Shown: in pieces, positions 24,811-35,476 of the stretch
Layout: every line of letters starts with the position of its first letter
Position numbering within the stretch: the stretch's first letter is position 1
Assembly (NCBI GenBank): GCA_965198905.1
Contig: OZ240678.1
Location: forward strand, 3,658,001 to 3,722,000
Source of the DNA: CAHJWH01 sp965198905
Lineage (GTDB): Bacteria; Pseudomonadota; Alphaproteobacteria; Caulobacterales; Caulobacteraceae
Length of the DNA stretch: 64,000 nucleotides
Reading direction: 5' to 3'
Notes under the pieces: model-generated
Seen by the model: the letters and a program-made list of their open reading frames with translations, nothing else
What the model was told of the DNA's origin: nothing
The model's database searches: none
Program-made: the position numbers and the translations under genes

Positions 24811-26346
24811 GTGGATTCATCCCGATTCGTAAATGTCACCGGCGTCGCAACCGGCGCTGTGGAGTCCAGCGTCGCGCCGCCCGTGGAGCGGCCTCGCCCC
24901 GACGCCCCGCCGCCACGCTCGGGCTTCGCCGCCAACGCCATCCCGCTGGCGGTGGCGAGCGCCCTGTTCATGGAGTTCATCGACTCCACGGCCTTGTCGA
25001 CCGCGCTTCCCACGCTGGCGACGGCCTTCCACACCGATCCCGTCCACCTGAAGCTGGCCTTGACCTCTTACCTCCTAGCGCTGGCGGTGTTCGCGCCGGC
25101 GAGCGGGTGGGTGGCCGACCGTTTCGGGGCCAAGCGCGTCTTCATCATCGCCATGGGCGTGTTCCTGGCGGGGTCGGCCCTCTGCGGGCTGTCCCGCTCT
25201 CTGGGCGAGTTGGTGGCCGCGCGCATCTTGCAAGGCATGGGCGGGGCGATGATGACGCCTGTGGGGCGACTGATCGTGGTCGGCTCGGCGCCACGCGACC
25301 GCTTCGTGTCGGCCATGTCGTGGTTCACCATGCCGGCCCTGGTGGGTCCCTTGCTCGGGCCGCCCCTGGCGGGCGTCATCCTGGGCGTCGCGGACTGGCC
25401 GTGGATCTTCTACATCAACATTCCGGTCGGCGTTCTCGGCATCGCGGCGGTGGCCAAGTTCGTCCCCAAGCTCGAACAGCCTGATCCCGGCCGCTTCGAC
25501 ACCTCCGGGTTCATTCTGGCCGCCTTCGCGATCATCGGCCTGACCGCGGTTTCGGAGACGGTCGGCACCAGCCTGGCGCCCTGGCCGGTGGAGATCGCCG
25601 TCGCGGTTGTCGGCGTGGCTTTCCTCGTGACCTTCGTGCGCCACGTCGGTCGGGTGGATCGCCCGGTGCTCGACCTGCGTCTCCTGAAAGTCCCCACGTT
25701 CGAGGCCAGCATGGTGGGCGGGTCGCTGGTGCGGCTGGGGCTCGGCGCCTTGCCGCTGCTGCTCCCGCTGCTGATGCAGATCGGCTTTGGCTGGTCGCCC
25801 ATGAAGGCGGGCCTGCTCACCATCTCCCAGTCGGCCGGCGCGCTGCTGTTCAAGCCGATTGCGCCTGCGGTGATCAGGACCATGGGCTATCGACGGGTGC
25901 TCGTCCTGTCGGCGATCGGCACGGCCGTCTGCACCGCGCTGCCCGCCGTTTTCCGCGCCGATACGCCGCTAACCTTCATCGTCCTGGTCCTGGGCGTCTC
26001 CGGCTTCATGCGCAGCACGCATTTCACCTCCGCCAACGCCTTGGCCTACGCCGATGTCGCACGACCGGACATCAGCCAGGCCTCCACCCTCTCCACGGTG
26101 ATCCAGCAGGTGAGCATGAGCCTGGGCGTCAGCATCGGCGGCCTGTCGCTGCATCTTGCCAGGGGCTCCGGCGGCCTGACACCGGAACATTTCACCCTGC
26201 CCTTCCTGCTGGTCGGCGCTCTGTCCCTGCTCGCCGCGCCGTTCTACATGCGGCTGGAGCCCGATGCGGGCGCGGATATCGGCGGCCGCAGCCTCGCGCC
26301 GGCTCAGACCCGCCGGATCTCCAGCACAGCCCGCAAGCCTGGATAG
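24811..26346 (+). CDS. MFS transporter, DHA2 (EmrB/QacA-like) family
   Basis: A 511-residue inner-membrane drug:proton antiporter-like protein with about 14 hydrophobic segments starting near residue 46. Motif A appears as GWVADRFGAKRVF after the second segment. Motif C-like sequence is LVGPLLGPPLAGVILG, and the motif-D-like D in MEFIDSTALSTALPT lies in the first helix, as is usual for DHA2 proteins. The first 45 residues are a hydrophilic, Pro-rich leader. The start is a GTG with no obvious ribosome site, so the true start could be downstream. The 3' end overlaps the convergent histidine kinase gene by 43 bp. No EmrA-type partner is adjacent; substrate unknown. Confidence 0.88.
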   Translation: MDSSRFVNVTGVATGAVESSVAPPVERPRPDAPPPRSGFAANAIPLAVASALFMEFIDSTALSTALPTLATAFHTDPVHLKLALTSYLLALAVFAPASGWVADRFGAKRVFIIAMGVFLAGSALCGLSRSLGELVAARILQGMGGAMMTPVGRLIVVGSAPRDRFVSAMSWFTMPALVGPLLGPPLAGVILGVADWPWIFYINIPVGVLGIAAVAKFVPKLEQPDPGRFDTSGFILAAFAIIGLTAVSETVGTSLAPWPVEIAVAVVGVAFLVTFVRHVGRVDRPVLDLRLLKVPTFEASMVGGSLVRLGLGALPLLLPLLMQIGFGWSPMKAGLLTISQSAGALLFKPIAPAVIRTMGYRRVLVLSAIGTAVCTALPAVFRADTPLTFIVLVLGVSGFMRSTHFTSANALAYADVARPDISQASTLSTVIQQVSMSLGVSIGGLSLHLARGSGGLTPEHFTLPFLLVGALSLLAAPFYMRLEPDAGADIGGRSLAPAQTRRISSTARKPG

Positions 26347-27662
26347 TTGTCCTCCAGCCTCAGCAAGCCCCCATGCAGCTTGGCGCAGGCGGCCACGATA
26401 GCGAGACCGAGGCCCGTGCCCCCGGTGCTTCGGGCGGGATCGAGGCGCACGAAGCGTTCCTGCACCCGCCCCCGCTGGTCTTCCGGGACGCCCGCGCCGG
26501 TGTCGGCGACCACGATCTGGACCCGGTCGTCGGCCTCCTCCACCGAGACCCGCACCACCGCCCCTTCGCCGGCGTATTGGGAAGCGTTGTGCAGCAGGTT
26601 GCCCACGGCCTGCCGCAGCAGCGCCTCGTGCGCGTGGGCGATGACCGGATGCTCGGGCGCGTGGAAGACGAGCTTCTGCTCGGCGTCCTCGATCACCGGC
26701 GTGAAGAAGTCCGTCAGCTCCGCCACGAGCGCCGCCACGTCCACCCGGACCATCATCTCCCGCGACAACCCGGTCTCGGCCCGGGCGATGTCGAGCATGG
26801 CCGACAGGGTTGCAAGGATGCGCTCCACCTCGTCGTGGGCCACCTCTACCGCGTCGAGCCGCTCCTCCGTGCTCGCGCCGTCGTGCATCGCCCGGGCCAG
26901 GGCGCCCTTGACCCGGGTCAACGGCGAGCGGAGGTCGTGGGCCAGACTGTCGGTAACCGTCCGCATCCCGGTCAGCAGTTCCTCGATCCGCTCCAGCATG
27001 GCGTTGAGCGAGGTCCCCACCCGCCCGAAGGGATCGCGCCCGTCGGCGACAGGCGAGCGCGCGGAGAGGTCGCCGGCTGCAATCCGCTCGGCGGTGTTGG
27101 CGATGGCGTCCACCCGCTGCAGGATCAGGAAGTTCATCGTCAGGCCGGCGGCGAGGCCAGCCGCCGCCACGATCGCGGTCGCCGCCGCGAACCCGTAAAA
27201 GATCGAGCGCTCGAAGCGATGCAGGTTGGTGAGACTGCGTCCCACCACCAGCACCGCCCCGTCGTTCAGGGTCGAGCCGACCACGTGCAGGGTGAAGCGG
27301 GGATGCGCGCCGACCCGCACCAGACGCCAGTCCGCGCTCCGGTACTTGGCGTCAAAGCTCGTCAGGTCGCCGGCGAGCGCCTGACCCTGGGCGCTGAACA
27401 GGCCGACGTGCTCGCCCGCCGCCGCGAACCGTGCGCGTCGGGCCACCGCCGTGGTCAGGCTGTCCAGGCCCTGCTCGACATCGACCTCCTCCAGCAGGAA
27501 ATGCTCGGCGAGGGCCTCCGCGCGTTCCCGCTCCGAGATGATGCTCTCGCCGGTGCGATAGACGACGATCAGCGCGGCGGCGCTCGCCGCCACCGCCAGC
27601 ACCGCCACGAACAACAGGAAGCTGGACGGCGTCAGCCGCCGCAGCCCCGATGTGCGGCTCAT
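26304..27662 (-). CDS. HAMP-domain sensor histidine kinase
   Basis: A 452-residue inner-membrane kinase. TM1 covers about residues 14-35, a periplasmic sensor of about 120 residues follows, TM2 lies at about 155-182, then HAMP (LQRVDAIANTAERIAAGDLSARS). The dimerisation and phosphoacceptor box is SLAHDLRSPLTRV with His242. ATP-binding boxes are LLHNASQYAGEG (N), VADTGAGVP (G1) and GGTGLGLAIV (G2). It lies 24 bp after the response regulator gene, so the two form one two-component operon. The sensor domain has no recognisable ligand fold and neighbours give no strong clue to the stimulus. Confidence 0.93.
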   Translation of the reverse strand: MSRTSGLRRLTPSSFLLFVAVLAVAASAAALIVVYRTGESIISERERAEALAEHFLLEEVDVEQGLDSLTTAVARRARFAAAGEHVGLFSAQGQALAGDLTSFDAKYRSADWRLVRVGAHPRFTLHVVGSTLNDGAVLVVGRSLTNLHRFERSIFYGFAAATAIVAAAGLAAGLTMNFLILQRVDAIANTAERIAAGDLSARSPVADGRDPFGRVGTSLNAMLERIEELLTGMRTVTDSLAHDLRSPLTRVKGALARAMHDGASTEERLDAVEVAHDEVERILATLSAMLDIARAETGLSREMMVRVDVAALVAELTDFFTPVIEDAEQKLVFHAPEHPVIAHAHEALLRQAVGNLLHNASQYAGEGAVVRVSVEEADDRVQIVVADTGAGVPEDQRGRVQERFVRLDPARSTGGTGLGLAIVAACAKLHGGLLRLEDNYPGLRAVLEIRRV

Positions 27663-27686
27663 CGCGCGCAGCTCACCACGGCGGGC

Positions 27687-28370
27687 TCAGGGCTGTTCCG
27701 ACAGGCGGTAGCCGACGCCGCGCAGGGTATGCAGCAGCGGCTTTTCGAACCCTTCGTCCAGCTTCTTCCGTAGCCTTGAGATGTGGGTGTCGATGATGCT
27801 GGTGTGCGGATCGAAGCGATAGTCCCAGACCTGCTCCAGCAGCATGGTGCGGGTGACCACCCGGTCGCGGTTGCGCAGGAAATACTCCAGCAGCTTGAAC
27901 TCCCGGGGCAGCAGGTCCAGAGGCTTGCCGGCCCGAAACACCTTGCGCGCGAGCAGGTCCATCTCCAGGTCGCCGCAGCGCAGGACCGTCTCCACCGACT
28001 TGCCCGCCCGCCTGCGGATCAGGTTTTCGATACGTGCGTGCAGCTCGGAAAAGCCGAACGGCTTGGTCAGGTAGTCGTCGCCGCCGGCGCGCAGGCCTAC
28101 CACCCGTTCGTCGAGCTGGCCCAGCGCCGACAGGATTAGGATCGGCGTCTCGATGCTCGCCGCCCGCAGCGCCTTAATCACCGACAGGCCGTCCATGCCG
28201 GGCATCATCCGGTCCATGACGATGGCGTCGAAGGTGGAGGAGGAGGCGAGATAGAGCCCGTCGCGCCCGTCGGCGACATGCTCCACCGTGTAGCCGGTCT
28301 CCCGCAGCCCCTTGGCCACATAGTCCGCCACGTCGGCGTCGTCTTCCACCACCAGGATTCGTCCGCTCAC
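27687..28370 (-). CDS. OmpR/PhoB-family response regulator
   Basis: A 227-residue regulator, the usual size. The receiver domain begins GRILVVEDDADVADYV; the phosphoacceptor is Asp53 in IVMDRMMPGMDG, with the conserved Thr/Ser region LILSALGQ and Lys in YLTKPFGFSEL. The C-terminal winged helix contains LLPREFKLLEYFLRNRDRVV, LLEQVWDYRFDPHTSIIDTHISRLRKKL split across its recognition region, and the terminal LHTLRGVGYRL. The start is taken as a GTG giving MSGRILV; AGGA lies upstream at slightly long spacing. First gene of the two-component operon. Confidence 0.92.
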   Translation of the reverse strand: MSGRILVVEDDADVADYVAKGLRETGYTVEHVADGRDGLYLASSSTFDAIVMDRMMPGMDGLSVIKALRAASIETPILILSALGQLDERVVGLRAGGDDYLTKPFGFSELHARIENLIRRRAGKSVETVLRCGDLEMDLLARKVFRAGKPLDLLPREFKLLEYFLRNRDRVVTRTMLLEQVWDYRFDPHTSIIDTHISRLRKKLDEGFEKPLLHTLRGVGYRLSEQP

Positions 28371-28693
28371 CCGCGTGCCATCCTCTTTTCCCGCCGCCGC
28401 CGTCCGTAGCACGACGCACGCCTGCACGACGCGCCAGTTGGAAACTTGTCCGACGACAGGAGGGCTGTCGAGCCATGTCTGTCGACCGTCGCCTCTCGCA
28501 ACGCTGCGGGATGCGGCCATGATGATGGTTTGCTGGGACGCCGGAGGTCTGTTGCCTGGGCGCCCAGGCTGGTTGAGGCGTGCAGAGCGTGCAGAGCACC
28601 GCGTCCAGGCCCTTCACCAGACTGCGGCCCTCTTTCGCATGAAGCGCTCTGAACCTGCAGGATGCGGGCGAGTTGATCCGGCCAGGAGCGAAG
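28371..28693. other. Intergenic region between response regulator and TrxR-like gene
   Basis: About 320 bases between two divergent genes. I see no convincing CDS: short frames crossing it lack ribosome sites and recognisable composition. It should carry the promoters for both genes. A short direct repeat (GCGTGCAGA twice, near 28580) and a ribosome site GGAG at 28685-28688 for the downstream gene are the only features noticed. Confidence 0.6.
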
Positions 28694-29599
28694 ATGGCGG
28701 ACGAACTCGACACCCTCATCATCGGCGCAGGACCTGCGGGCCTTACGGCCGGGGTGTATCTGGCGCGTTTCCGCCGCCGCATCCTGATCGCGGACACAGG
28801 CGCCAGTCGCGCCGCCTGGATCCCCCGCAGCCACAACCTGCCCGGGTTCGCAAAAGGTCTTCACGGCGAAACCCTGCTTCAGAACTTGCGCGAGCAGCTT
28901 CGGGGCTACGATGTCGAGGTGGAGACCTGCGCCGTCGGCGCGCTGAGCCATCGGCCGCAAGGCGGCTTCTACGCCGACATGGGTGGCCGCGGCGTTGAAG
29001 CGCGCCACGTCATCCTGGCCACGGGCGTCGCCGAGATCGTGCCCGACATCCCCGGCGCCGTAGAGGCGATCACCCGCAGCCTCATGCGCGTCTGTCCCAT
29101 CTGCGACGGCTTCGAGGCGCAAGGAAAGAAGGTCGCCGTCCTCGGCGCCGGGGACCACGCGGCCGGCGAAGCGCTGTTCCTGCGCACCTGGGCCGCCGAC
29201 GTTTCGCTTGTGCTGACCGCCGGCGCCGATCTTGGCTCAGAGCGGCGCCAGGCGTTGGACCACCTGGGCGTCAAGGTCTTCCACACCGCCCTGGAGTCCG
29301 TCTCGCTGGGCGCCGAAGAGGTCACCGCCGTCTGTACGGAGGGAGGCAAGCCGAACCACTTCGACATCATCTACTCCGCCTTCGGCGTGACCGCCCAGAG
29401 CGACCTTGCGCAGGGGATAGGCGCGCGCCTGGACGAAAGCGGGCGTCTCTGCGTCGACGCGCATCAGCAGACCTCGGTCATGGGGCTCTACGCCGCCGGC
29501 GACGTGGTCCGCGGGCTGAACCAGATCAGCGTGGCCGAGGGGGAAGCCGCCGTCGCCGCTACCGCCATCCACAACCGGCTGCCCCGCAACCCCGCCTGA
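28694..29599 (+). CDS. Thioredoxin-reductase-like FAD/NAD(P)H oxidoreductase
   Basis: A 301-residue flavoprotein of the thioredoxin reductase class. The FAD fold is TLIIGAGPAGLTAGVYLARF; the redox disulfide is MRVCPICDGF with Cys134 and Cys137, the same place as CATC in E. coli TrxB; the second nucleotide fold reads VAVLGAGDHAAGEALFL; and the C-terminal FAD contact is LYAAGDVVRGLNQISVAEGE. CPIC instead of CATC and a divergent NADP region suggest it is not the housekeeping TrxB but a paralogue, perhaps reducing another small redox protein. GGAG lies before the chosen ATG. Divergent from the two-component operon. Confidence 0.88.
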   Translation: MADELDTLIIGAGPAGLTAGVYLARFRRRILIADTGASRAAWIPRSHNLPGFAKGLHGETLLQNLREQLRGYDVEVETCAVGALSHRPQGGFYADMGGRGVEARHVILATGVAEIVPDIPGAVEAITRSLMRVCPICDGFEAQGKKVAVLGAGDHAAGEALFLRTWAADVSLVLTAGADLGSERRQALDHLGVKVFHTALESVSLGAEEVTAVCTEGGKPNHFDIIYSAFGVTAQSDLAQGIGARLDESGRLCVDAHQQTSVMGLYAAGDVVRGLNQISVAEGEAAVAATAIHNRLPRNPA

Positions 29600-29642
29600 C
29601 CCGCAATCGACAGGGCCAAGGCCCGGCGCCGTGCGGATGCTG

Positions 29643-30509
29643 CTATCCTCGCCGCAGCACCAGCGTGGCCCAGGCGTCGCGATGATATCGGCGCTGGACG
29701 CGGAAGCCGCGGGACAGATAGGCGGCGCGCACGAACCGCTCCTGGCTTCGCAGCAGGCCGGACAGGATCGCCAGCCCCCCCGGCTTCAGCGCCCCCTTGA
29801 TATCGGACGATAGCCAGACCAGCGGCCGCGCCAGGATGTTGGCGAACACCAGGTCGTAGGGCGCGCCGGCCTGGACGCTGCGGTCGCGCAGGCCGTTGGC
29901 GTGCACGAAGCGGGCGCGCACCTGGTTCAGCGCGGCGTTCTCTCGCCCGATGCGCACCGACACCGGGTCGATGTCGGTCCCGAGCGCCACACCGGCGCCG
30001 GTCTTGGCCGCCGCGATCGCCAGCACGCCCGTGCCGGCGCCCACGTCGAGCACCTTGGCGAAGGACCGCCGTTTCAGCAGCGCGTCATAGGCGAACAGGC
30101 ATCCGACCGTGGTCCCGTGGTGGCCGGTGCCGAAGGCCGCCCCCGCTTCGATCCGAAGGTTGACCGTATTGTCGGGGCGGCGACCCAAGTCATGAGCCCC
30201 ATAGACGAAGAAGCGCCCGGCGCGCACGGGCGGCAGACCGGAAAGCGCCATGGCCAGCCAGTCGGCGTCTGCCAGCACCTCCTGAACGACGCTCAGGCCG
30301 CCTTGCGCCTCCAGAACGCTGCGCATTCGCGCCGCCTCCTCCCCGCTCGTCGGAAAAGCGTCGATCCGCCAGGCGCCGCGGTCCTCGTCCTCCTCCAGGA
30401 TCGAATAGGTGGCGGCTTCCAGCAGCGGGTCTTGGTCGATCGCGCGGGCGGCGGCTTCAGCCTCGGCGCGTGGTCCGCGGGCGATGATCTGCACGGCGTC
30501 GTCGGTCAT
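29643..30509 (-). CDS. prmA: Ribosomal protein L11 methyltransferase
   Basis: Methylates several lysines and the N-terminus of ribosomal protein L11 using SAM. The 288-residue protein has a variable N-terminal substrate-recognition domain (about residues 1-95) and a class I methyltransferase domain. Signatures are GAAFGTGHHGTTVGCLFA, the SAM loop VLDVGAGTGVLAIAAAKTG, GTDIDPVSVRIGRENAALN and the catalytic-site LVFANILARPLVWL. It is divergent from ileS, separated by about 240 bp. Confidence comes from the combined GTGHH and NILA motifs, which are specific for PrmA. Confidence 0.95.
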   Translation of the reverse strand: MTDDAVQIIARGPRAEAEAAARAIDQDPLLEAATYSILEEDEDRGAWRIDAFPTSGEEAARMRSVLEAQGGLSVVQEVLADADWLAMALSGLPPVRAGRFFVYGAHDLGRRPDNTVNLRIEAGAAFGTGHHGTTVGCLFAYDALLKRRSFAKVLDVGAGTGVLAIAAAKTGAGVALGTDIDPVSVRIGRENAALNQVRARFVHANGLRDRSVQAGAPYDLVFANILARPLVWLSSDIKGALKPGGLAILSGLLRSQERFVRAAYLSRGFRVQRRYHRDAWATLVLRRG

Positions 30510-30745
30510 GGTGGCGTGTTAGCGATCCTGGGGCGACAGGGTAAGCGCTTCGTCGCCTCGCCAGCTTTGCCGCCGCATCGCGGTCTGCTACACCGCGGCC
30601 ATGGCGCACCCCTGCGGACCCGTTCGGCGAATTACCCGCCCAGCCTGAGGCTGGGTCGGCCGGCGCGTCATGCGGCGGTCTGAGCCGGCGCTGCGCCGGG
30701 ACGCCCTCGCCCCCAACCTTGAACGCCGCTGGACCCAACTTCCCC

Positions 30746-33805
<3,060 letters not shown>

Positions 33806-33824
33806 GTCGGCGGCCGGACGTGGC

Positions 33825-33965
33825 GCGATCCCTCACCCTTCCCATGCTCGCGCATGGGCCCCTTCCCTCTCCCGCAAGGGGAGAGGGAGCAAACGCCAAA
33901 CCCTCTCCCCTTGCGGGAGAGGGGGGGCCCGCGTGTTGAAGACACGTGGGAGGGTGAGGGGTCGC
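33825..33965. repeat. Composite inverted repeat between ileS and lspA
   Basis: Outer arms GCGA(T/C)CCCTCACCCT at 33825 and 33951-33965 bracket two inner 23-nt hairpins. The hairpin at 33865-33887 (CCCTCTCCCGCAAGG...) is the exact reverse complement of that at 33901-33923. The element is thus two oppositely oriented copies of one unit separated by 13 nt. It may fold as a large hairpin in the ileS-lspA transcript. A single degenerate unit recurs between gyrB and zorA. Confidence 0.8.
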
Positions 33966-33998
33966 GCCGCCTTGTCCGCCTTGTGGACGCACTGACCC

Positions 33999-34505
33999 AT
34001 GACCACCCTCCCCGCCTCGCGCCCGCTCACCCGCTATGCCCTGCTCAGCTACGGCCTGGCCGTCGTCGTCCTGATCCTCGATCAGGTCTCCAAGGCCTGG
34101 ATGCTCTACGGACTGCACCTCGCCGACCTCGGCACGATTCCCATCCTGCCGTTCTTCAGGCTCAGCCTGGTCTGGAACCGGGGCTTCAGCTTTGGGCTGC
34201 TGGCGAATGTGGACTTGGCGCGCTGGCTTCTGTCGATCTTTTCAATCGGGGTGGCCATCGCCCTGGCGCTGTGGGCGCGCAAGACGAGGCGTCTGCTGCC
34301 TTCGCTCGGGCTTGGCCTGATCATCGGCGGCGCGATCGGCAACGCCGTGGACCGGCTGCGAATGGGGGCGGTGGTAGACTTTCTCGACTTCACCCAGATC
34401 GGGTTTTTCCCGTGGGTGTTCAACGTGGCCGATAGCGCCATCACCGTGGGCGTCGTCCTGCTCCTGCTCGACAGCCTGGTGGCCAAGCCAGCCGCCGAGA
34501 CCTAG
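33999..34505 (+). CDS. lspA: Signal peptidase II (lipoprotein signal peptidase)
   Basis: An inner-membrane aspartyl protease that cleaves prolipoprotein signal peptides after lipidation. The 168-residue protein has four membrane spans (about residues 13-30, 68-85, 96-115 and 138-158). The two catalytic aspartates lie in GNAVDRLRMGAVVDFLDF and FNVADSAITVG, the conserved boxes of the family, and the box LVWNRGFSFGLL is also typical. It sits between ileS and a lipoprotein gene, a common alphaproteobacterial order. It would process the lipoproteins RlpA and DUF3035 encoded in this window. Confidence 0.95.
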   Translation: MTTLPASRPLTRYALLSYGLAVVVLILDQVSKAWMLYGLHLADLGTIPILPFFRLSLVWNRGFSFGLLANVDLARWLLSIFSIGVAIALALWARKTRRLLPSLGLGLIIGGAIGNAVDRLRMGAVVDFLDFTQIGFFPWVFNVADSAITVGVVLLLLDSLVAKPAAET

Positions 34506-34602
34506 CGAGGCGGGGCTGCGTCGCCGCGCACCTTTGCGCCGACGTGGCGCTTGCTGTATCGGCCCAGCGTCAGAGGCCGGGGGCGGCCATGGAGTAGAGT
34601 TG

Positions 34603-35199
34603 ATGAACGCCAAGCGCAGCGAGCGCACTTCCGCCCGTCGCTCCACGGCGCTGCTGGCCTGTTCGGTCGCGAGCGGCTTGGCGCTGGCGGGCTGCGGGTC
34701 GATCGGCGACACCTTGGGCACCAGCAAGCTCGCCCCCGACGAGTTCCGGGTGGTGACCAAGGCCCCCCTCGTCGTGCCCCCCGAATACGCGCTGCGGCCG
34801 CCGAGCCCCGGCGAACCGCGCCCCCAGGAATTGCAACCCGAGAGCCAGGCGCGCTTGGCGCTAATCGGCGAGCGCGAGAGTGCTCAGCGGAGCGAGGGCG
34901 AGACCCTGCTGGTCAATCGCGCGGGCGCGGAGAAGGCCGATCCCTTGATCCGCTACGTCGTCGACGATCAGTACGGCGACATCTCGCACAAGGAGAAGTC
35001 GTTCTCCGACCGCGTCATGTTCTGGCGCAAGGGCCAGCCCCAGGACGCCCAGGCCAGCGCCGAGCAACAGGCCGCCGACACGCCCAACCCCGTCGACCCC
35101 GCGGTGGTGCAGAAGACTGTCGCTTCGCTCACCGGGGATAAGCCGGTCGTGATCCAGAGAGCCCCGGCCAAGCGCCACATCAAGCTGCCCGGGCTTTAG
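34603..35199 (+). CDS. DUF3035-type lipoprotein
   Basis: A 198-residue predicted lipoprotein: basic start, hydrophobic stretch, and lipobox LAGC with Cys31. The mature part begins GSIGDTLG and includes APDEFRVVTKAPLVVPPEYALRPP split around a Pro-rich segment, characteristic of the alphaproteobacterial DUF3035 family. A middle region ADPLIRYVVDDQYGDISHK and SDRVMFWRKGQPQ follows; the C-terminal quarter is Gln/Ala/Pro-rich and ends in basic residues. The function of the family is unknown. Probable third gene of the ileS-lspA operon. The conserved location next to lspA supports the lipoprotein call. Confidence 0.85.
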   Translation: MNAKRSERTSARRSTALLACSVASGLALAGCGSIGDTLGTSKLAPDEFRVVTKAPLVVPPEYALRPPSPGEPRPQELQPESQARLALIGERESAQRSEGETLLVNRAGAEKADPLIRYVVDDQYGDISHKEKSFSDRVMFWRKGQPQDAQASAEQQAADTPNPVDPAVVQKTVASLTGDKPVVIQRAPAKRHIKLPGL

Positions 35200-35307
35200 A
35201 TCGGTAGACGGCGGCGCGGGACTATTCTGATCCCGCAATCGATCTTTTCGCTGAGGGGACTTGCCGGCCTGCGCCAGCAAAATTGGGTCTGCCTCTGGCT
35301 GCAAGAC

Positions 35308-35423
35308 GCTCCCCTTTTTGGGGGAGCTGTCGGCGGAGCCGACTGAAGGGGCTCCAGTCCAGAACCGGCGGCGCAGCCCCCTCTACCAAGCTGCGCTTGG
35401 TCCCCCTCCCCCGGAAGTGGAGG
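35308..35423. repeat. Inverted pair of palindromic repeat units after the DUF3035 gene
   Basis: The left unit (35308-35353) holds hairpin GCTCCCC-TTTTTG-GGGGAGC, then GTCGGCGGAGCCGAC, then AAGGGGCT. The right unit (35375-35423) is the same layout in reverse: AGCCCCCT, ACCAAGCTGCGCTTGGT, then CCCCCTCCCCCGG and GGAGG. The conserved ends with variable inner hairpins mirror the organisation of the ileS element but differ in sequence. The first hairpin might also terminate the ileS operon. The convergent trigger factor gene ends 54 bp further on. Confidence 0.75.
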
Positions 35424-35476
35424 ATCAAGGCTTAGGCGTTTAGCCTCAGCTGCTTTCGCGAAAAGCTCGCCTCCCC

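Noticed and set aside
28446..28652. 68-codon plus-strand frame upstream of the TrxR-like gene
   Set aside because: No ribosome site, no recognisable composition, and located where promoters are expected.
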